Notes: generated by a model not told the origin, from the sequence alone. Shown: positions 1 to 8,834, counted from the first letter of the stretch. The stretch: DNA of 64,000 nucleotides from Paludibacteraceae bacterium (GCA_031292565.1 JARLGW010000001.1:912435-976434); one strand, 5' to 3'. Made by a program: numbers and translations.

Positions 1-208
1 GTGCACCTGTAGAAGGCACGGAAACCGAACCTCCGGGATCGCTTGCCCCCGCACCACCATCACCATCACCAAAGTTAACTTCCAGCAATTCTTCTTGCGG
101 TTTAATCATTTCTTTGGCACCCGAAAAAGTGATTATCAATAATATCAAAAGAATCAGCCCGTTAATGCAAACGGTACCCACTAAGCCATATAACTGAAAT
201 TTTCTCAT
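1..208 (-). CDS. TonB-like protein, N-terminal part (cut by window edge)
   Basis: Reading the minus strand from an ATG at 206-208 gives an open frame that runs off the left edge. It starts MRKFQLYGLVGTV and has one hydrophobic segment at about residues 7-28 (VGTVCINGLILLILLIITF). A short hydrophilic stretch follows, then a Gly/Asp-rich linker (GDGDGGAGASDPGG). A short cytoplasmic start, one membrane anchor and a low-complexity periplasmic linker is the usual N-terminus of TonB-type energy transducers. In Bacteroidetes such genes often lie in an exbB-exbD-tonB group near nadK, and here nadK is the divergent neighbour, which fits. The C-terminal TonB domain would lie outside the window, so the family call is an inference. 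Confidence 0.5.
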   Translation of the reverse strand, partial: MRKFQLYGLVGTVCINGLILLILLIITFSGAKEMIKPQEELLEVNFGDGDGGAGASDPGGSVSVPSTGA

Positions 209-445
209 ACCAACGTTATATAATATTGTCCGTTAAAGTTTTTAGAACAGACAACCCCACTCCTTACCATTTTCTTAATATCATGCAAAAATAATAGATT
301 TAAGCAAATAACAGCATGATACTGAAAAAGATTTGAAGTGAAATAAATAAAAACCGGCAAACACTATCCTACAAATTACACGGAAATTACTTATTTTTAC
401 AAATTGATATAATACCTTTAGCACCGTAACCAAATTATCAGCAAG

Positions 446-1324
446 ATGAAAGTAGCAATTTTTGGCAATACCTATAAAAAAGAAAACCTTAGTTTGCTCA
501 AAACGCTTTTTGAGGTGTTGGAAAAGAAACAAGCCTCTGTTTGTGTGGAAGAATCTTTTTATAATTTTTTTCTGGAACATATTGATTTTAAACCCAACGT
601 GGATATTCTTGATGCTACCGAAAACTTCTCAGCCAACTTGGCGATAAGCATTGGTGGCGACGGAACGTTTTTAAAAACAGCCGCGCATATAGGGAGTAAA
701 GATATTCCCATTATCGGGATTAACACCGGGCGACTTGGTTTCCTGGCGGATATTGCTTCCTCAAACATTGTGAAACCTCTTGAAAAAATACTGAACGAGG
801 AGTTTATTATTGAAGAGCGATCTATCTTGCAGCTAAACTGCAATCATTGTCCGGGATTTAATTGCCACAATCTGGCTCTAAATGAAGTGGCGGTGATGAA
901 GCAGGACAGCTCTTCCATGATTACCATACACACCTACATTAATGACCAACATCTGATTTCGTATCAAGCCGATGGGCTTATCGTGGCCACGCCCACGGGC
1001 TCCACTGCCTACTCCATGAGCGTGGGTGGTCCGTTAGTGGCTCCACAGGCAAAGAACATCATTCTTACCCCTATTGCATCGCACAGCCTCACGGTAAGGC
1101 CGCTTATTATTACCGACGACTGCGAAATACGCTTACAAGTGGATAGCCGTACCAATTCTTTTCTAGCGGCTGTGGACGGGCGTTCGCAGGTGTTTGAGCA
1201 GAGTGCGGAGCTAATCATCAAAAAAGCTGATTTTTCTATTAAGGTGGTGAAACAAAAAGACCATAATTTTTACAACACGTTGCGCAACAAACTGATGTGG
1301 GGCGTGGATAAACGAGAACAATAA
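446..1324 (+). CDS. nadK: NAD kinase
   Basis: ATP-dependent NAD kinase making NADP in the cytoplasm; 292 residues, normal for the family. The diagnostic motifs are all present: GGDGT at residues 70-74, NTGRLGFLAD at 93-102 and TPTGSTAYS at 181-189, followed by the glycine-rich GGP segment. The ATG at 446 follows an AT-rich leader containing TACCTTTA at 413-420, one base from the phylum's -7 consensus. The fmt gene starts five bases after the stop codon, so the two are almost certainly cotranscribed. The gene is divergent from the TonB-like gene at the window start. Nothing looks truncated or unusual. Confidence 0.96.
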   Translation: MKVAIFGNTYKKENLSLLKTLFEVLEKKQASVCVEESFYNFFLEHIDFKPNVDILDATENFSANLAISIGGDGTFLKTAAHIGSKDIPIIGINTGRLGFLADIASSNIVKPLEKILNEEFIIEERSILQLNCNHCPGFNCHNLALNEVAVMKQDSSSMITIHTYINDQHLISYQADGLIVATPTGSTAYSMSVGGPLVAPQAKNIILTPIASHSLTVRPLIITDDCEIRLQVDSRTNSFLAAVDGRSQVFEQSAELIIKKADFSIKVVKQKDHNFYNTLRNKLMWGVDKREQ

Positions 1325-1329
1325 CAGAG

Positions 1330-2286
1330 ATGGATAAAAAAGATTTACGTATTATATACATGGGCACACCCGATTTCGCGGTGGAAAGCCTGAAAGCGTT
1401 ACACGAAAACGGCTACAACATAGTGGGTGTAATTACCATGCCGGATAAACCTGCCGGACGCGGACATAAAATACAGTTTTCGCCCGTGAAGCAGTACGCG
1501 TTGGACAACAACCTGCGGTTGCTACAACCAGAGAAGCTAAAGAATGAGGCCTTTTTGGCAGAGCTAAAATCGCTACAAGCCGATTTGCAAATAGTAGTGG
1601 CCTTTCGCATGCTGCCCGAAGTGGTATGGGATATGCCCCGGCTGGGTACCTTCAACCTACATGCCTCGCTCCTACCCCAATACCGTGGAGCGGCACCTAT
1701 TAACTGGGCGGTAATTAACGGGGACACGGAAACGGGTGCTACCACGTTTTTCCTCACGCATGAAATAGATACGGGAAATATTATTTTACAAGAAAAATTG
1801 CCTATTGCAAAAACGGATACGGCAGGAGATGTGCACGACCGATTGATGCTACTAGGCAGTGGACTGGTACTTAAAACCGTTGACCAGATTTTGAGTGGTA
1901 ACGTACAAGTGAAACCGCAATCTCAGAATGACACGCTGAAAACAGCGCCGAAAATATTCAAGGAAACCTGCCGCATGGACTGGACGAAAACAGCCACGGA
2001 GCTTTATAATTTTGTACGTGGCCTGTCGCCATCCCCTACGGCATGGACGGAAATCACCTTGCCAAGCGGCGAAACCTTGGGGTTGAAAATTTATGAGACG
2101 GAAAAGGCTTTCGGGCAACACAACCTCTCTGCCGGAACGTTACTTACGGACAACAAGACTTTTATTAAGATAGCTACTTCGGATGGATACTTGCATCTAC
2201 TATCGGTACAACTGGCGGGAAAGAAACAAATGAAGGTGGACGAACTGCTAAGAGGGTATAAAGTAGATGGAAGTCATTTATTGTAA
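1330..2286 (+). CDS. fmt: Methionyl-tRNA formyltransferase
   Basis: Formylates the methionine on initiator tRNA using 10-formyl-tetrahydrofolate; 318 residues, standard length. The N-terminal formyltransferase domain shows MGTPDFAVESL at residues 11-21, a PAGRG loop at 41-45, and the catalytic segment N-L-H-A-S-L-L-P with QYRGAAPI at 109-124, followed by GDTETG at 131-136. The C-terminal third matches the tRNA-binding domain of the family (DWTKTATELYNFVRGLSP). It is the second gene of a nadK-fmt unit and ends in front of a strong hairpin at 2306-2349. Confidence 0.97.
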   Translation: MDKKDLRIIYMGTPDFAVESLKALHENGYNIVGVITMPDKPAGRGHKIQFSPVKQYALDNNLRLLQPEKLKNEAFLAELKSLQADLQIVVAFRMLPEVVWDMPRLGTFNLHASLLPQYRGAAPINWAVINGDTETGATTFFLTHEIDTGNIILQEKLPIAKTDTAGDVHDRLMLLGSGLVLKTVDQILSGNVQVKPQSQNDTLKTAPKIFKETCRMDWTKTATELYNFVRGLSPSPTAWTEITLPSGETLGLKIYETEKAFGQHNLSAGTLLTDNKTFIKIATSDGYLHLLSVQLAGKKQMKVDELLRGYKVDGSHLL

Positions 2287-2305
2287 AAAGAACAACTTAC
2301 ATAAA

Positions 2306-2349
2306 AAATGCACCCCAAAAGTTTTATGCCTAACTTTTGGGGTGCATTT
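2306..2349. terminator. Bidirectional hairpin terminator between fmt and amt
   Basis: Perfect 18-bp inverted repeat: left arm 2306-2323, an 8-base loop, right arm 2332-2349. The arm is AAATGCACCCCAAAAGTT. Both ends carry A/T-rich flanks, so it can stop the converging transcripts of fmt (plus) and the ammonium transporter (minus). Confidence 0.85.
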
Positions 2350-2391
2350 CAAAAACGGATATTCTCCTTTTTTGTGTTCTATATATAAGAT

Positions 2392-3624
2392 TTAGACTTG
2401 TCGGGCAACCTCTCCATGCAACGCCATATCCACCCCTACCTCCTGAGCTTTTTCGGATATTCTTACCGGAATAAATTTATTGATAACTTTAAATAAGCCT
2501 AAGGTGAATAAAAAAGCATAGGTAATGGCTATCAATATGGCAACCAGTTCTTTTAAAAGTAAATCGAACCCGCCGCCGTAAAACAATCCATTGGGAACGC
2601 CAGGGTTAATACTTTTTGTAGCAAAAAGCCCCAGACAAATGGTGCCAATTACACCACCCATGCCATGCACACCCCACACATCAAGAGCGTCGTCCCACCC
2701 ACGGCTTTCTTTAAACCGAACGGCGAGGAAACAACCCAACGAAGCGATAACCCCAATGCCAGCGGCAGCATAAATATTCACAAACCCGGCGGCTGGCGTA
2801 ATGGTAGCTAGCCCAGCCACCGCCCCGGTCATCAAACCGATAAATGAAGGCTTCTTATTCCCCGTGTTCCACTCCAAAATGAGCCACACGATGGCAGCAA
2901 AGGAAGCTGCCGTATCGGTATTCACAAATGCAGCTATGGTGACCGAATTTACGGCCAGTTCACTTCCTGCATTAAATCCGTACCATCCAAACCAAAGCAA
3001 TGCCGTACCAATGGCCACCAACGGAATGTTGTTCGGATCATTTTTTGTAGCCCTGCGACCTACGAAAAACACGGAGGCCAACGCCGCAAACCCGGCAGTG
3101 GCGTGTACCGTAATACCTCCTGCAAAATCGAACACACCCCAATGAGCCAGCAAACCACCACCCCATACCATGTGCACAAATGGATAGTACACGAAAATTT
3201 GCCACAAAATAAGGAAGAATATGTATGATTTGAATGTAACACGATTGATAAACGCCCCGGTAATAAGAGCCGGGGTAATGATGGCAAACATCATTTGATA
3301 AGCAATAAAAATATATTCGGGGAAACGTTTATCCGGTGAGTAAAGCGTGGAAGGTGTTATACCTTGAAAAAATGCCTTATGAAGGTTTCCGTAAATTCCA
3401 AAAAAGTCGTTACCATGAGCCATATCGCCGCTAAAACAAACAGAATATCCGAATGCAAACCAAATGATGGAGCTAATACCCATCGACACGAAACTTTGCA
3501 TCATGATATTCAGGATGTTTTTCTTGCACCCCAATCCTCCATAAAAAAAAGCCAGTCCGGGAGTCATAAGCATAACCAAACTGGTAGCCAAAATCATAAA
3601 CGTAGTAAGTCCTGTATCAAACAT
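2392..3624 (-). CDS. amt: Ammonium transporter (Amt family)
   Basis: Inner-membrane ammonium channel of 410 residues with about 11 hydrophobic segments. Seen in the sequence are the family signature near the N-terminus (GLAFFYGGL), the segment with the first conserved pore histidine (VHMVWGGG followed by FAGGITVHATAGFAAL), and DVWGVHGMGGVIG with the second. No signal peptide is obvious ahead of the first membrane segment. A glnB/glnK-type PII gene, often next to amt in other bacteria, is not adjacent. The promoter is at 3648-3655 and a 16-base palindrome lies just upstream, suggesting regulated expression. The gene converges on fmt at a shared terminator. Confidence 0.95.
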   Translation of the reverse strand: MFDTGLTTFMILATSLVMLMTPGLAFFYGGLGCKKNILNIMMQSFVSMGISSIIWFAFGYSVCFSGDMAHGNDFFGIYGNLHKAFFQGITPSTLYSPDKRFPEYIFIAYQMMFAIITPALITGAFINRVTFKSYIFFLILWQIFVYYPFVHMVWGGGLLAHWGVFDFAGGITVHATAGFAALASVFFVGRRATKNDPNNIPLVAIGTALLWFGWYGFNAGSELAVNSVTIAAFVNTDTAASFAAIVWLILEWNTGNKKPSFIGLMTGAVAGLATITPAAGFVNIYAAAGIGVIASLGCFLAVRFKESRGWDDALDVWGVHGMGGVIGTICLGLFATKSINPGVPNGLFYGGGFDLLLKELVAILIAITYAFLFTLGLFKVINKFIPVRISEKAQEVGVDMALHGEVARQV

Positions 3625-3647
3625 AATGTCAGATTTAAAGTTTGGAT

Positions 3648-3655
3648 CAAAAATA
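3648..3655 (-). promoter_or_regulatory. amt promoter, -7 element
   Basis: Read on the minus strand the bases are TATTTTTG, an exact match to the Bacteroidetes -7 consensus TAnnTTTG. It lies 24 bases ahead of the amt start codon, giving a very short leader. Confidence 0.6.
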
Positions 3656-3672
3656 CTACATTTTAGTAAAGT

Positions 3673-3688
3673 GTTACATAAATGTAAC
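3673..3688. promoter_or_regulatory. Palindromic operator candidate upstream of amt
   Basis: The 16 bases GTTACATAAATGTAAC form two 7-base arms around AA. They lie where the -33 contact of the amt promoter is expected, about 18-33 bases beyond the -7 element. A perfect dyad in this position is what a dimeric regulator site looks like; the regulator is unknown. Confidence 0.45.
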
Positions 3689-3945
3689 GTTTTTAATATA
3701 AATATGACAAAATGAAATTAAAATTATCTTTTTTAACCTATTTGATAGCAGGCACACGCACAAATAAACTGTTAAATACTGTGTTAATCTATCAAATTTA
3801 TTTCTATTTGAATGAAAAAACAATGATTTAAAGAACAAAACACATTATTCCAACATAATTAATAGAGAATATTCATCTATTTGGGGAGTAAGAAAGTAAA
3901 AAACGGAAAGTGAACAACTAATTTTGAAAAGAACAAAGGATGAGA

Positions 3946-4515
3946 TTAGAATTTATAATTCATGCCTGCCAAAACAGCAAAGGAATTCATCCGGGCATCA
4001 ATGTTTCTATCGAAGTCGCTCAACGCGTAATTGTACCAGCCGGAAATATCGAAGGAGAATCGACGGGAAATGTTGTAACCCGCTTTTACCCCGGTTAAAA
4101 GAGAGGGAACCACGGAATAGGCATCGTCAATACGCTGCCTATTGGCATCTCTCGCCTTGAGCAAGGTGGAAAGGTTGGCTCCGGCATTGGCACCAATATA
4201 AAATCTGCCCACGGGTATGGCATACGAACCATACACTGGTACAACTAGATATTTATAATAACAATTGGACAAAGAGGCTACCGTGGCACTATTGTAACCT
4301 ACGTTGATATATGCAATGCCTGTATTTAAAGAAACCCGATTCCAAGAATATTTGATACCGATAGCAGGAAGAAAAGATTTTTTATTGGCTACGCCTGCTG
4401 ACTTTGAACTGATGTCGGAAAACAAAACGCCACTTCCCACTGACAGGCTGAACTGTGCCTGTAAGGCTATGGAGTAAAGCAATAGAGTTATCAATGCTAT
4501 TTTCTTCATAATCAA
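3946..4515 (-). CDS. Outer-membrane beta-barrel protein (porin family)
   Basis: Protein of 189 residues with an N-terminal signal peptide (MKKIALITLLLYSIALQAQ, cleavage after QA-Q likely near residue 20). It is otherwise rich in alternating hydrophobic/polar stretches with Gly, Tyr and Ser and ends in YKF, an aromatic C-terminus typical of outer-membrane barrels. This is the small PorT/OmpX-like barrel type common in Bacteroidetes; the ligand or role cannot be told. The frame begins M-I-M, and the second ATG (4507-4509) sits directly at the signal peptide and may be the real start. A TATTTTTTG run (one T too many for consensus) is upstream. Confidence 0.75.
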   Translation of the reverse strand: MIMKKIALITLLLYSIALQAQFSLSVGSGVLFSDISSKSAGVANKKSFLPAIGIKYSWNRVSLNTGIAYINVGYNSATVASLSNCYYKYLVVPVYGSYAIPVGRFYIGANAGANLSTLLKARDANRQRIDDAYSVVPSLLTGVKAGYNISRRFSFDISGWYNYALSDFDRNIDARMNSFAVLAGMNYKF

Positions 4516-4861
4516 AAGGAAGGTATTACACAGAGGAACAAAAAATAGCTGTAATGTCCAAAAAAAGGAACCTCTTGCTATATTGCCTAAATATATGAAA
4601 TTACTTTGGAAAAATATGTTTCTTTAGGAATAAACTTATTTTAAAATTTTAAGCGTTTGTAATCCGTTACACCACCTATTTTCTTCAAAAGAATTAATCG
4701 GATTTAGTTGATTGGTTCTTTGGTTACCCTCTAAAATTTCATCTTGCGATAAACAATTAACCCTTATACAGTATTTTATATATAGAAACTGTCTTAACTG
4801 AGGTTTTTAATTGTGGTAACGAACTGTTATCTTTGTATATAAAGTATGGTATAAAGGTGGT
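4516..4861. other. Intergenic region between divergent genes
   Basis: About 345 AT-rich bases separating the barrel protein (minus) from the large secreted protein (plus). The only supported element is the plus-strand promoter at 4828-4835. I saw no open frame above about 20 codons and no strong hairpin. Confidence 0.6.
4828..4835 (+). promoter_or_regulatory. Promoter of the large type IX cargo gene
   Basis: TATCTTTG matches TAnnTTTG. A T-run with GTTTTT lies about 20 bases upstream, at the -33 position. The start codon is 27 bases downstream of the element. Confidence 0.55.
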
Positions 4862-7363
4862 ATGATAAAAAGAATCTTATTTATATCTATTCTGTTTGTT
4901 TGTGGCATTGTAAGCAACGTACAAGCAGCAAGTACCAGTTCCAACCGGGAATTTTGGGTAAGCTACTTTGGCGTAAACCCTGATGATTCTATTAAAGCCG
5001 ATCCTACCCTACAACAATTTTTCATACTCGTTTCCTCAAAAAAAGGATGCACCGGAACCGTAACCAACCCTAACACAGGCTATAGCCAATCGTTTACCGT
5101 TGCGGCAGGCAACATACAAAGAATTTATATACCATACAAGCAATGCTATAACCATAGCGATTCCGATTCCATATTTGTTACTAACAGAGGTATAATTGTT
5201 TCTACCAGCGATTCCGCTTCAGTATATCTAGGAAATTATCAATCAGGATCATACGACGCATGTGCCGTTTTCCCTACACAATCATTAGGAACTCACTATA
5301 GAGTAGCGTGTACAAACAACATCTATAACACGTATGCCGGAGTAACCGATTATAATTACGCCTCCATTTTAGCCGTTGCAACCGAAGACAACACAAAAAT
5401 ACGGTTTAACCTGGCTAACAAAGTCTCTTATAAAAATAACACGTACAATGCCCATACGGATTATGACACCACGCTGAACAAAGGACAGACATTGGCCATA
5501 ACAGGAGTAGAATTGCTAGGATCGACATTAGAAAGCACCAATTGTAAAAAATTTGCTGTTTTTTCAGGCAACTATATTTCTTACGTACCTTATAACTATT
5601 GCTGTGGCGATGTGCTGGTGGAACAAATGGAACCGGTAAATAGCTGGGGTGAAAAATTCATGGTAGAAAGTACCTTGAACAGACCTAATGACAGTAGAAT
5701 TTATATCATGGCAAACAAAGATGCCACCACTGTTACCATCAAAAACAACGGAACATCTTACAACACCCTGATGAATGCCGGCGATTATTTAAACATTAAT
5801 TCCGTTCAAACCGGCACCCTAATTACATCAGACAAGCCGATTTCGGTTACTCAATATGCTATCAGTGCAGGTCTTGCCGGATTAGGAGACCCTATGATGA
5901 TGAATATCAACTCAGAAGAGCAAATGGTAAAAGAGTCCATTTTCACAGCACCATCAAGCCCCTTTGTATCAAACCATTATCTGGAAATATTTACAAAAAC
6001 AAAGGATGTAAATAAAACCATACTGGATAGCACCAACATCGGAAGCAGTTTTAGCCCCTTCATTCCCGATGCCTCTTATTCTTACGCGAGAATTAAGATT
6101 ACCGCCGACATAACACATTACATGAAAAACGAGGGTGGATTTTTAGCCTATGTTTATGGCTACAACAATGGTGTGATAGGTACTGAAGAATCATACGGCT
6201 ACTCCTTGAACTGGAGCTTTTATAATCTTGAAGATTATTTCAACGTGAGCAATAACGATAAATCCACGGTGAACATATACTACCAAACCACCGATACTAC
6301 AAACGCGTATAAAGTAACCGATACCATTACCGTGAGCAGAAATATTCAATCGGATTTTGTATCCGTATCCTGGTTGTTGAATGGAAACCCATATACCGTG
6401 GCAACAGAAAGTACGCAGGCTGAACTCACATGGAAACTCCCGGCATCCGATTTACATAAAGGAGAAAATACCCTCTCCATGCTTATTAAAAGAGCGTGCA
6501 TGACCGACACCATCAACTCCACCTTATGGCTGGCCAATTTCAGCTTATCAAGCAAAGACACTACCATTTGTAAAGGAGATACGGCCGTGCTAAAGGCATC
6601 GATGAACATTCAGGGGCAATACCATTGGACAACGCCTACCGGTACTGTTACTGAAAGTACAGACCGACTATCAGTGAACCCAACCACTACCACCACCTAT
6701 TACGTTTATGGTACGTACAACGCTATAAAAACTGATACTGATACCATTACCGTACGGGTAAAACTACCATCGGAAAAAATTATTTACGATACCATTTGTT
6801 CCGGTAAAACGTATTCATTCGCTGGAAGCGAGCTTTCGCAAACAGGGAAATACCTAAATAGACTGACAGCTGCCAATGGATGCGACAGTATCATAACGCT
6901 GTATCTCTACGTGATACCTACCGTAACAAATTACATTTCGGCAACTATTAACAACGGCGAAAGCTATCCTTTTAATGGCACAAACCTTTATACTCCGGGT
7001 ACTTATACCGAAACCACACCGGATGCCATCGGGTGCGACAGTATCATTACCATATTAACGCTCAAGGTTAAAGAAGATACTACCGCCTCTATACCTCAAG
7101 GCTTTTCACCAAACGGAGATGGAATAAATGATTATTTCCTCATCAAAAACATTGAGTATTACCCGCACAATCATATTCTTATTTTCAACCGCTGGGGCGA
7201 CAAGGTGTATGAAGCCTCGCCGTATGAAAACAAATGGGATGGGAAGAATTATTTCGGGCTAAAGGTGGGCGGGAATATCCTTCCCGAAGGCACTTATTTC
7301 TATATTCTCGACCTAGGCGATGGAAGTGCTAAGAAGAAAGGATATATTTTTCTTGGAAGATAA
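4862..7363 (+). CDS. Large secreted protein with IgGFc-binding-like N-terminus and type IX (type B) sorting domain
   Basis: 833 residues. A signal peptide (residues 1 to about 23, ending VQA-A) is followed by a long extracellular part. The first about 430 residues resemble the IgGFc-binding N-terminal domain found in many Bacteroidetes surface proteins, including the C-C-G-D motif before VLVEQMEP. Two short related modules near 640-735 both end in CDSIIT (NGCDSIITLYL and IGCDSIITILT). The last about 85 residues are the gliding-motility-associated C-terminal domain: IPQGFSPNGDGINDYF, then FNRWGDKVYE and LPEGTYFYILDLGDG. That domain marks export by the type IX system and attachment to, or release from, the cell surface (family knowledge). 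A hairpin terminator at 7415-7453 follows. The ligand is unknown. Confidence 0.85.
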   Translation: MIKRILFISILFVCGIVSNVQAASTSSNREFWVSYFGVNPDDSIKADPTLQQFFILVSSKKGCTGTVTNPNTGYSQSFTVAAGNIQRIYIPYKQCYNHSDSDSIFVTNRGIIVSTSDSASVYLGNYQSGSYDACAVFPTQSLGTHYRVACTNNIYNTYAGVTDYNYASILAVATEDNTKIRFNLANKVSYKNNTYNAHTDYDTTLNKGQTLAITGVELLGSTLESTNCKKFAVFSGNYISYVPYNYCCGDVLVEQMEPVNSWGEKFMVESTLNRPNDSRIYIMANKDATTVTIKNNGTSYNTLMNAGDYLNINSVQTGTLITSDKPISVTQYAISAGLAGLGDPMMMNINSEEQMVKESIFTAPSSPFVSNHYLEIFTKTKDVNKTILDSTNIGSSFSPFIPDASYSYARIKITADITHYMKNEGGFLAYVYGYNNGVIGTEESYGYSLNWSFYNLEDYFNVSNNDKSTVNIYYQTTDTTNAYKVTDTITVSRNIQSDFVSVSWLLNGNPYTVATESTQAELTWKLPASDLHKGENTLSMLIKRACMTDTINSTLWLANFSLSSKDTTICKGDTAVLKASMNIQGQYHWTTPTGTVTESTDRLSVNPTTTTTYYVYGTYNAIKTDTDTITVRVKLPSEKIIYDTICSGKTYSFAGSELSQTGKYLNRLTAANGCDSIITLYLYVIPTVTNYISATINNGESYPFNGTNLYTPGTYTETTPDAIGCDSIITILTLKVKEDTTASIPQGFSPNGDGINDYFLIKNIEYYPHNHILIFNRWGDKVYEASPYENKWDGKNYFGLKVGGNILPEGTYFYILDLGDGSAKKKGYIFLGR

Positions 7364-7414
7364 CGAAGAACAAAGATTATAAGAACAAAGACGATAGATG
7401 TATTTGTATAAAAC

Positions 7415-7453
7415 AATAAAGAGCAAAGATTGCCGATGTCTTTGCTCTTTATT
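7415..7453. terminator. Hairpin terminator between converging genes
   Basis: Perfect 15-bp inverted repeat AATAAAGAGCAAAGA (7415-7429) and its complement (7439-7453) around a 9-base loop. It ends the large secreted protein (plus) and may also serve the DUF6150-like gene on the minus strand. Confidence 0.75.
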
Positions 7454-7478
7454 CTGTGCTCTTATATTCTGTATTCTT

Positions 7479-7766
7479 TCAATACATTAAATGCTTTTTT
7501 GAATTAGTATTCCATCCTGCTTGACTATCATATTTCACGAAATAGATCTTCAAATCAGCTTGACTTTCATAGTTGGCAAAGTAGATTTTCTTGTCCGCTT
7601 GGCTCTCAAACTGAACTTTGAAGACCTTTAAATCAGCCTGACTTTCGTATTTTACAACAAAAACCTTTACATCGGCATGACTTTCATAATCAACTGAATA
7701 AACCTTTTGTGCTTTTATTCCGATAAAGGTTAGCAATACGGTTGCAATTAAAAGTACTCTTTTCAT
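7479..7766 (-). CDS. DUF6150-like short repeat protein
   Basis: 95 residues: a signal peptide (MKRVLLIATVLLTFIGIKAQ) followed by five 13-residue repeats of the pattern K-[VI]-[YF]-x-[VA]-x-[YF]-[ED]-S-[QH]-A-[DG]-x. The alternating hydrophobic/polar pattern predicts beta strands that could stack as a small solenoid outside the cytoplasm. I recognise this as the DUF6150 type; no function is known to me. The C-terminus (GWNTNSKKHLMY) leaves the repeat. It is a single gene, convergent with the large secreted protein and upstream of the pseudouridine synthase end. Confidence 0.8.
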   Translation of the reverse strand: MKRVLLIATVLLTFIGIKAQKVYSVDYESHADVKVFVVKYESQADLKVFKVQFESQADKKIYFANYESQADLKIYFVKYDSQAGWNTNSKKHLMY

Positions 7767-7848
7767 TAATACAAAATTTAAAATGAATAAAATAGATTAT
7801 TTGCTTCTGTTAAACTCACGTTAATATGTCGTAAAGAAGAAGATTTTT

Positions 7849-8775
7849 TTACTCCTTTTTCGCCACAAACAAGGCATTAAATTTTCGAGGAATGGGTGTT
7901 TCAAAACGCATCACTTCGTGTGTAACCGGATGCTTGAAGGCCAGCACACGGGCATGAAGGCCGATGCGACCAATAGGAGAAATTCCTGCTCCATATTTTT
8001 TGTCGCCAATAATAGGATGGCCTATTTCCTGCATGTGTACCCTGATTTGATTTTTACGCCCGGTTTCCAGCTCCACCTTTAGCATGGCGTAGTTTTCGTT
8101 TTTACGCACCACACGGTAATGGGTAATAGCTTCCTTACCATCTTCATTGGAATAGCTGGAATGTATTTTAAAAGCCTTGCTTTCGTGTAAATAGGATACG
8201 ATAGTGTCATCCTCTTTTTCAGGCACGCCTTCCACCACGGCAAGGTAAACACGTTCGGTTACGTTTTCGTGCCAATTGTCCTGCAAGGCAAGTTGTACAT
8301 CCTTACTCTTGGCATACATAATAAGTCCCGATGTTTCACGGTCGATACGATGCACTACAAACAGGCGGTTACGAGGATCTTTCTTTTTCAAGTAGTTTTG
8401 CAGGATGCTAAAGGCCGTAGTTTCTTCCTTTCGCTCATCGGTAGCCACGGCTAAAAGCCCTTCCGATTTTTCTATCACCACCAGATAATCATCCTCAAAC
8501 ACTATTTTCACTCTGGAACTTTTAAGCTCATAAGCCACTTTACCTGTATTCAGGGTAACACTATCGCCCACCTGCAAGAGGTAATTGAATTTTGTTTCGG
8601 GTTTTCCGTTTACACATACCTGCTTATGTGACAACAGCGACTTAAGCGCACTGCGGCTCTTGCCGTTAAAATGGATGCCGAGAAACGACATTAGTTCAAT
8701 GGGCTCTTTTACCGCCAGAGAGGTTTGTTTGAGTCTTTCGCCTTTAAATTTCTTTTGGCCTGAATTATCTTTCAT
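7849..8775 (-). CDS. RluA-family RNA pseudouridine synthase
   Basis: 308 residues. An N-terminal S4 RNA-binding domain (about residues 30-85, SALKSLLSHKQVCVNGK) precedes the catalytic domain with the family motif HRIDRETSGLIMYAKS, in which the Asp is the catalytic nucleophile. The later GRKNQIRVHM and GHPIIGDKKYG motifs are also present. It isomerises uridines in rRNA or tRNA; which site (RluD-, RluC- or RluA-like) cannot be decided from sequence alone. The first about 20 residues are Lys-rich. It lies downstream of ftsZ on the same strand, separated by a hairpin. Confidence 0.92.
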   Translation of the reverse strand: MKDNSGQKKFKGERLKQTSLAVKEPIELMSFLGIHFNGKSRSALKSLLSHKQVCVNGKPETKFNYLLQVGDSVTLNTGKVAYELKSSRVKIVFEDDYLVVIEKSEGLLAVATDERKEETTAFSILQNYLKKKDPRNRLFVVHRIDRETSGLIMYAKSKDVQLALQDNWHENVTERVYLAVVEGVPEKEDDTIVSYLHESKAFKIHSSYSNEDGKEAITHYRVVRKNENYAMLKVELETGRKNQIRVHMQEIGHPIIGDKKYGAGISPIGRIGLHARVLAFKHPVTHEVMRFETPIPRKFNALFVAKKE

Positions 8776-8806
8776 CTTTATAATTAGAGGTGTTTTCCTT
8801 GCGAGA

Positions 8807-8834
8807 AAACAAATCCCCTCACGGGGATCTGTTT
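8807..8834 (-). terminator. Terminator after ftsZ
   Basis: On the minus strand a 12-bp stem, AAACAGATCCCC with GGGGATTTGTTT (one G-T pair), closes a GTGA loop and is followed by TTCTC. It sits 15 bases past the ftsZ stop, at the end of the dcw cluster. Its core, ATCCCC-TCAC-GGGGAT on the plus strand, equals hairpin 4 of the repeat at 60655-60668. Confidence 0.65.

Larger units (their letters stand above)
3625..3945. other. Intergenic region upstream of amt
   Basis: About 320 bases without a convincing gene. The right-strand leader of amt holds a -7 element and a palindrome, listed separately. The rest (3690-3945) is AT-rich, with short poly-A runs and no open frame or hairpin that I can support. 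Confidence 0.6.

Noticed and set aside
52-70. CACCACCATCACCATCACC on the plus strand reads as a His-tag.
   Set aside because: It is the antisense of the Gly/Asp linker codons (GDGDGG) of the TonB-like gene on the minus strand; no plus-strand gene or vector sequence surrounds it.
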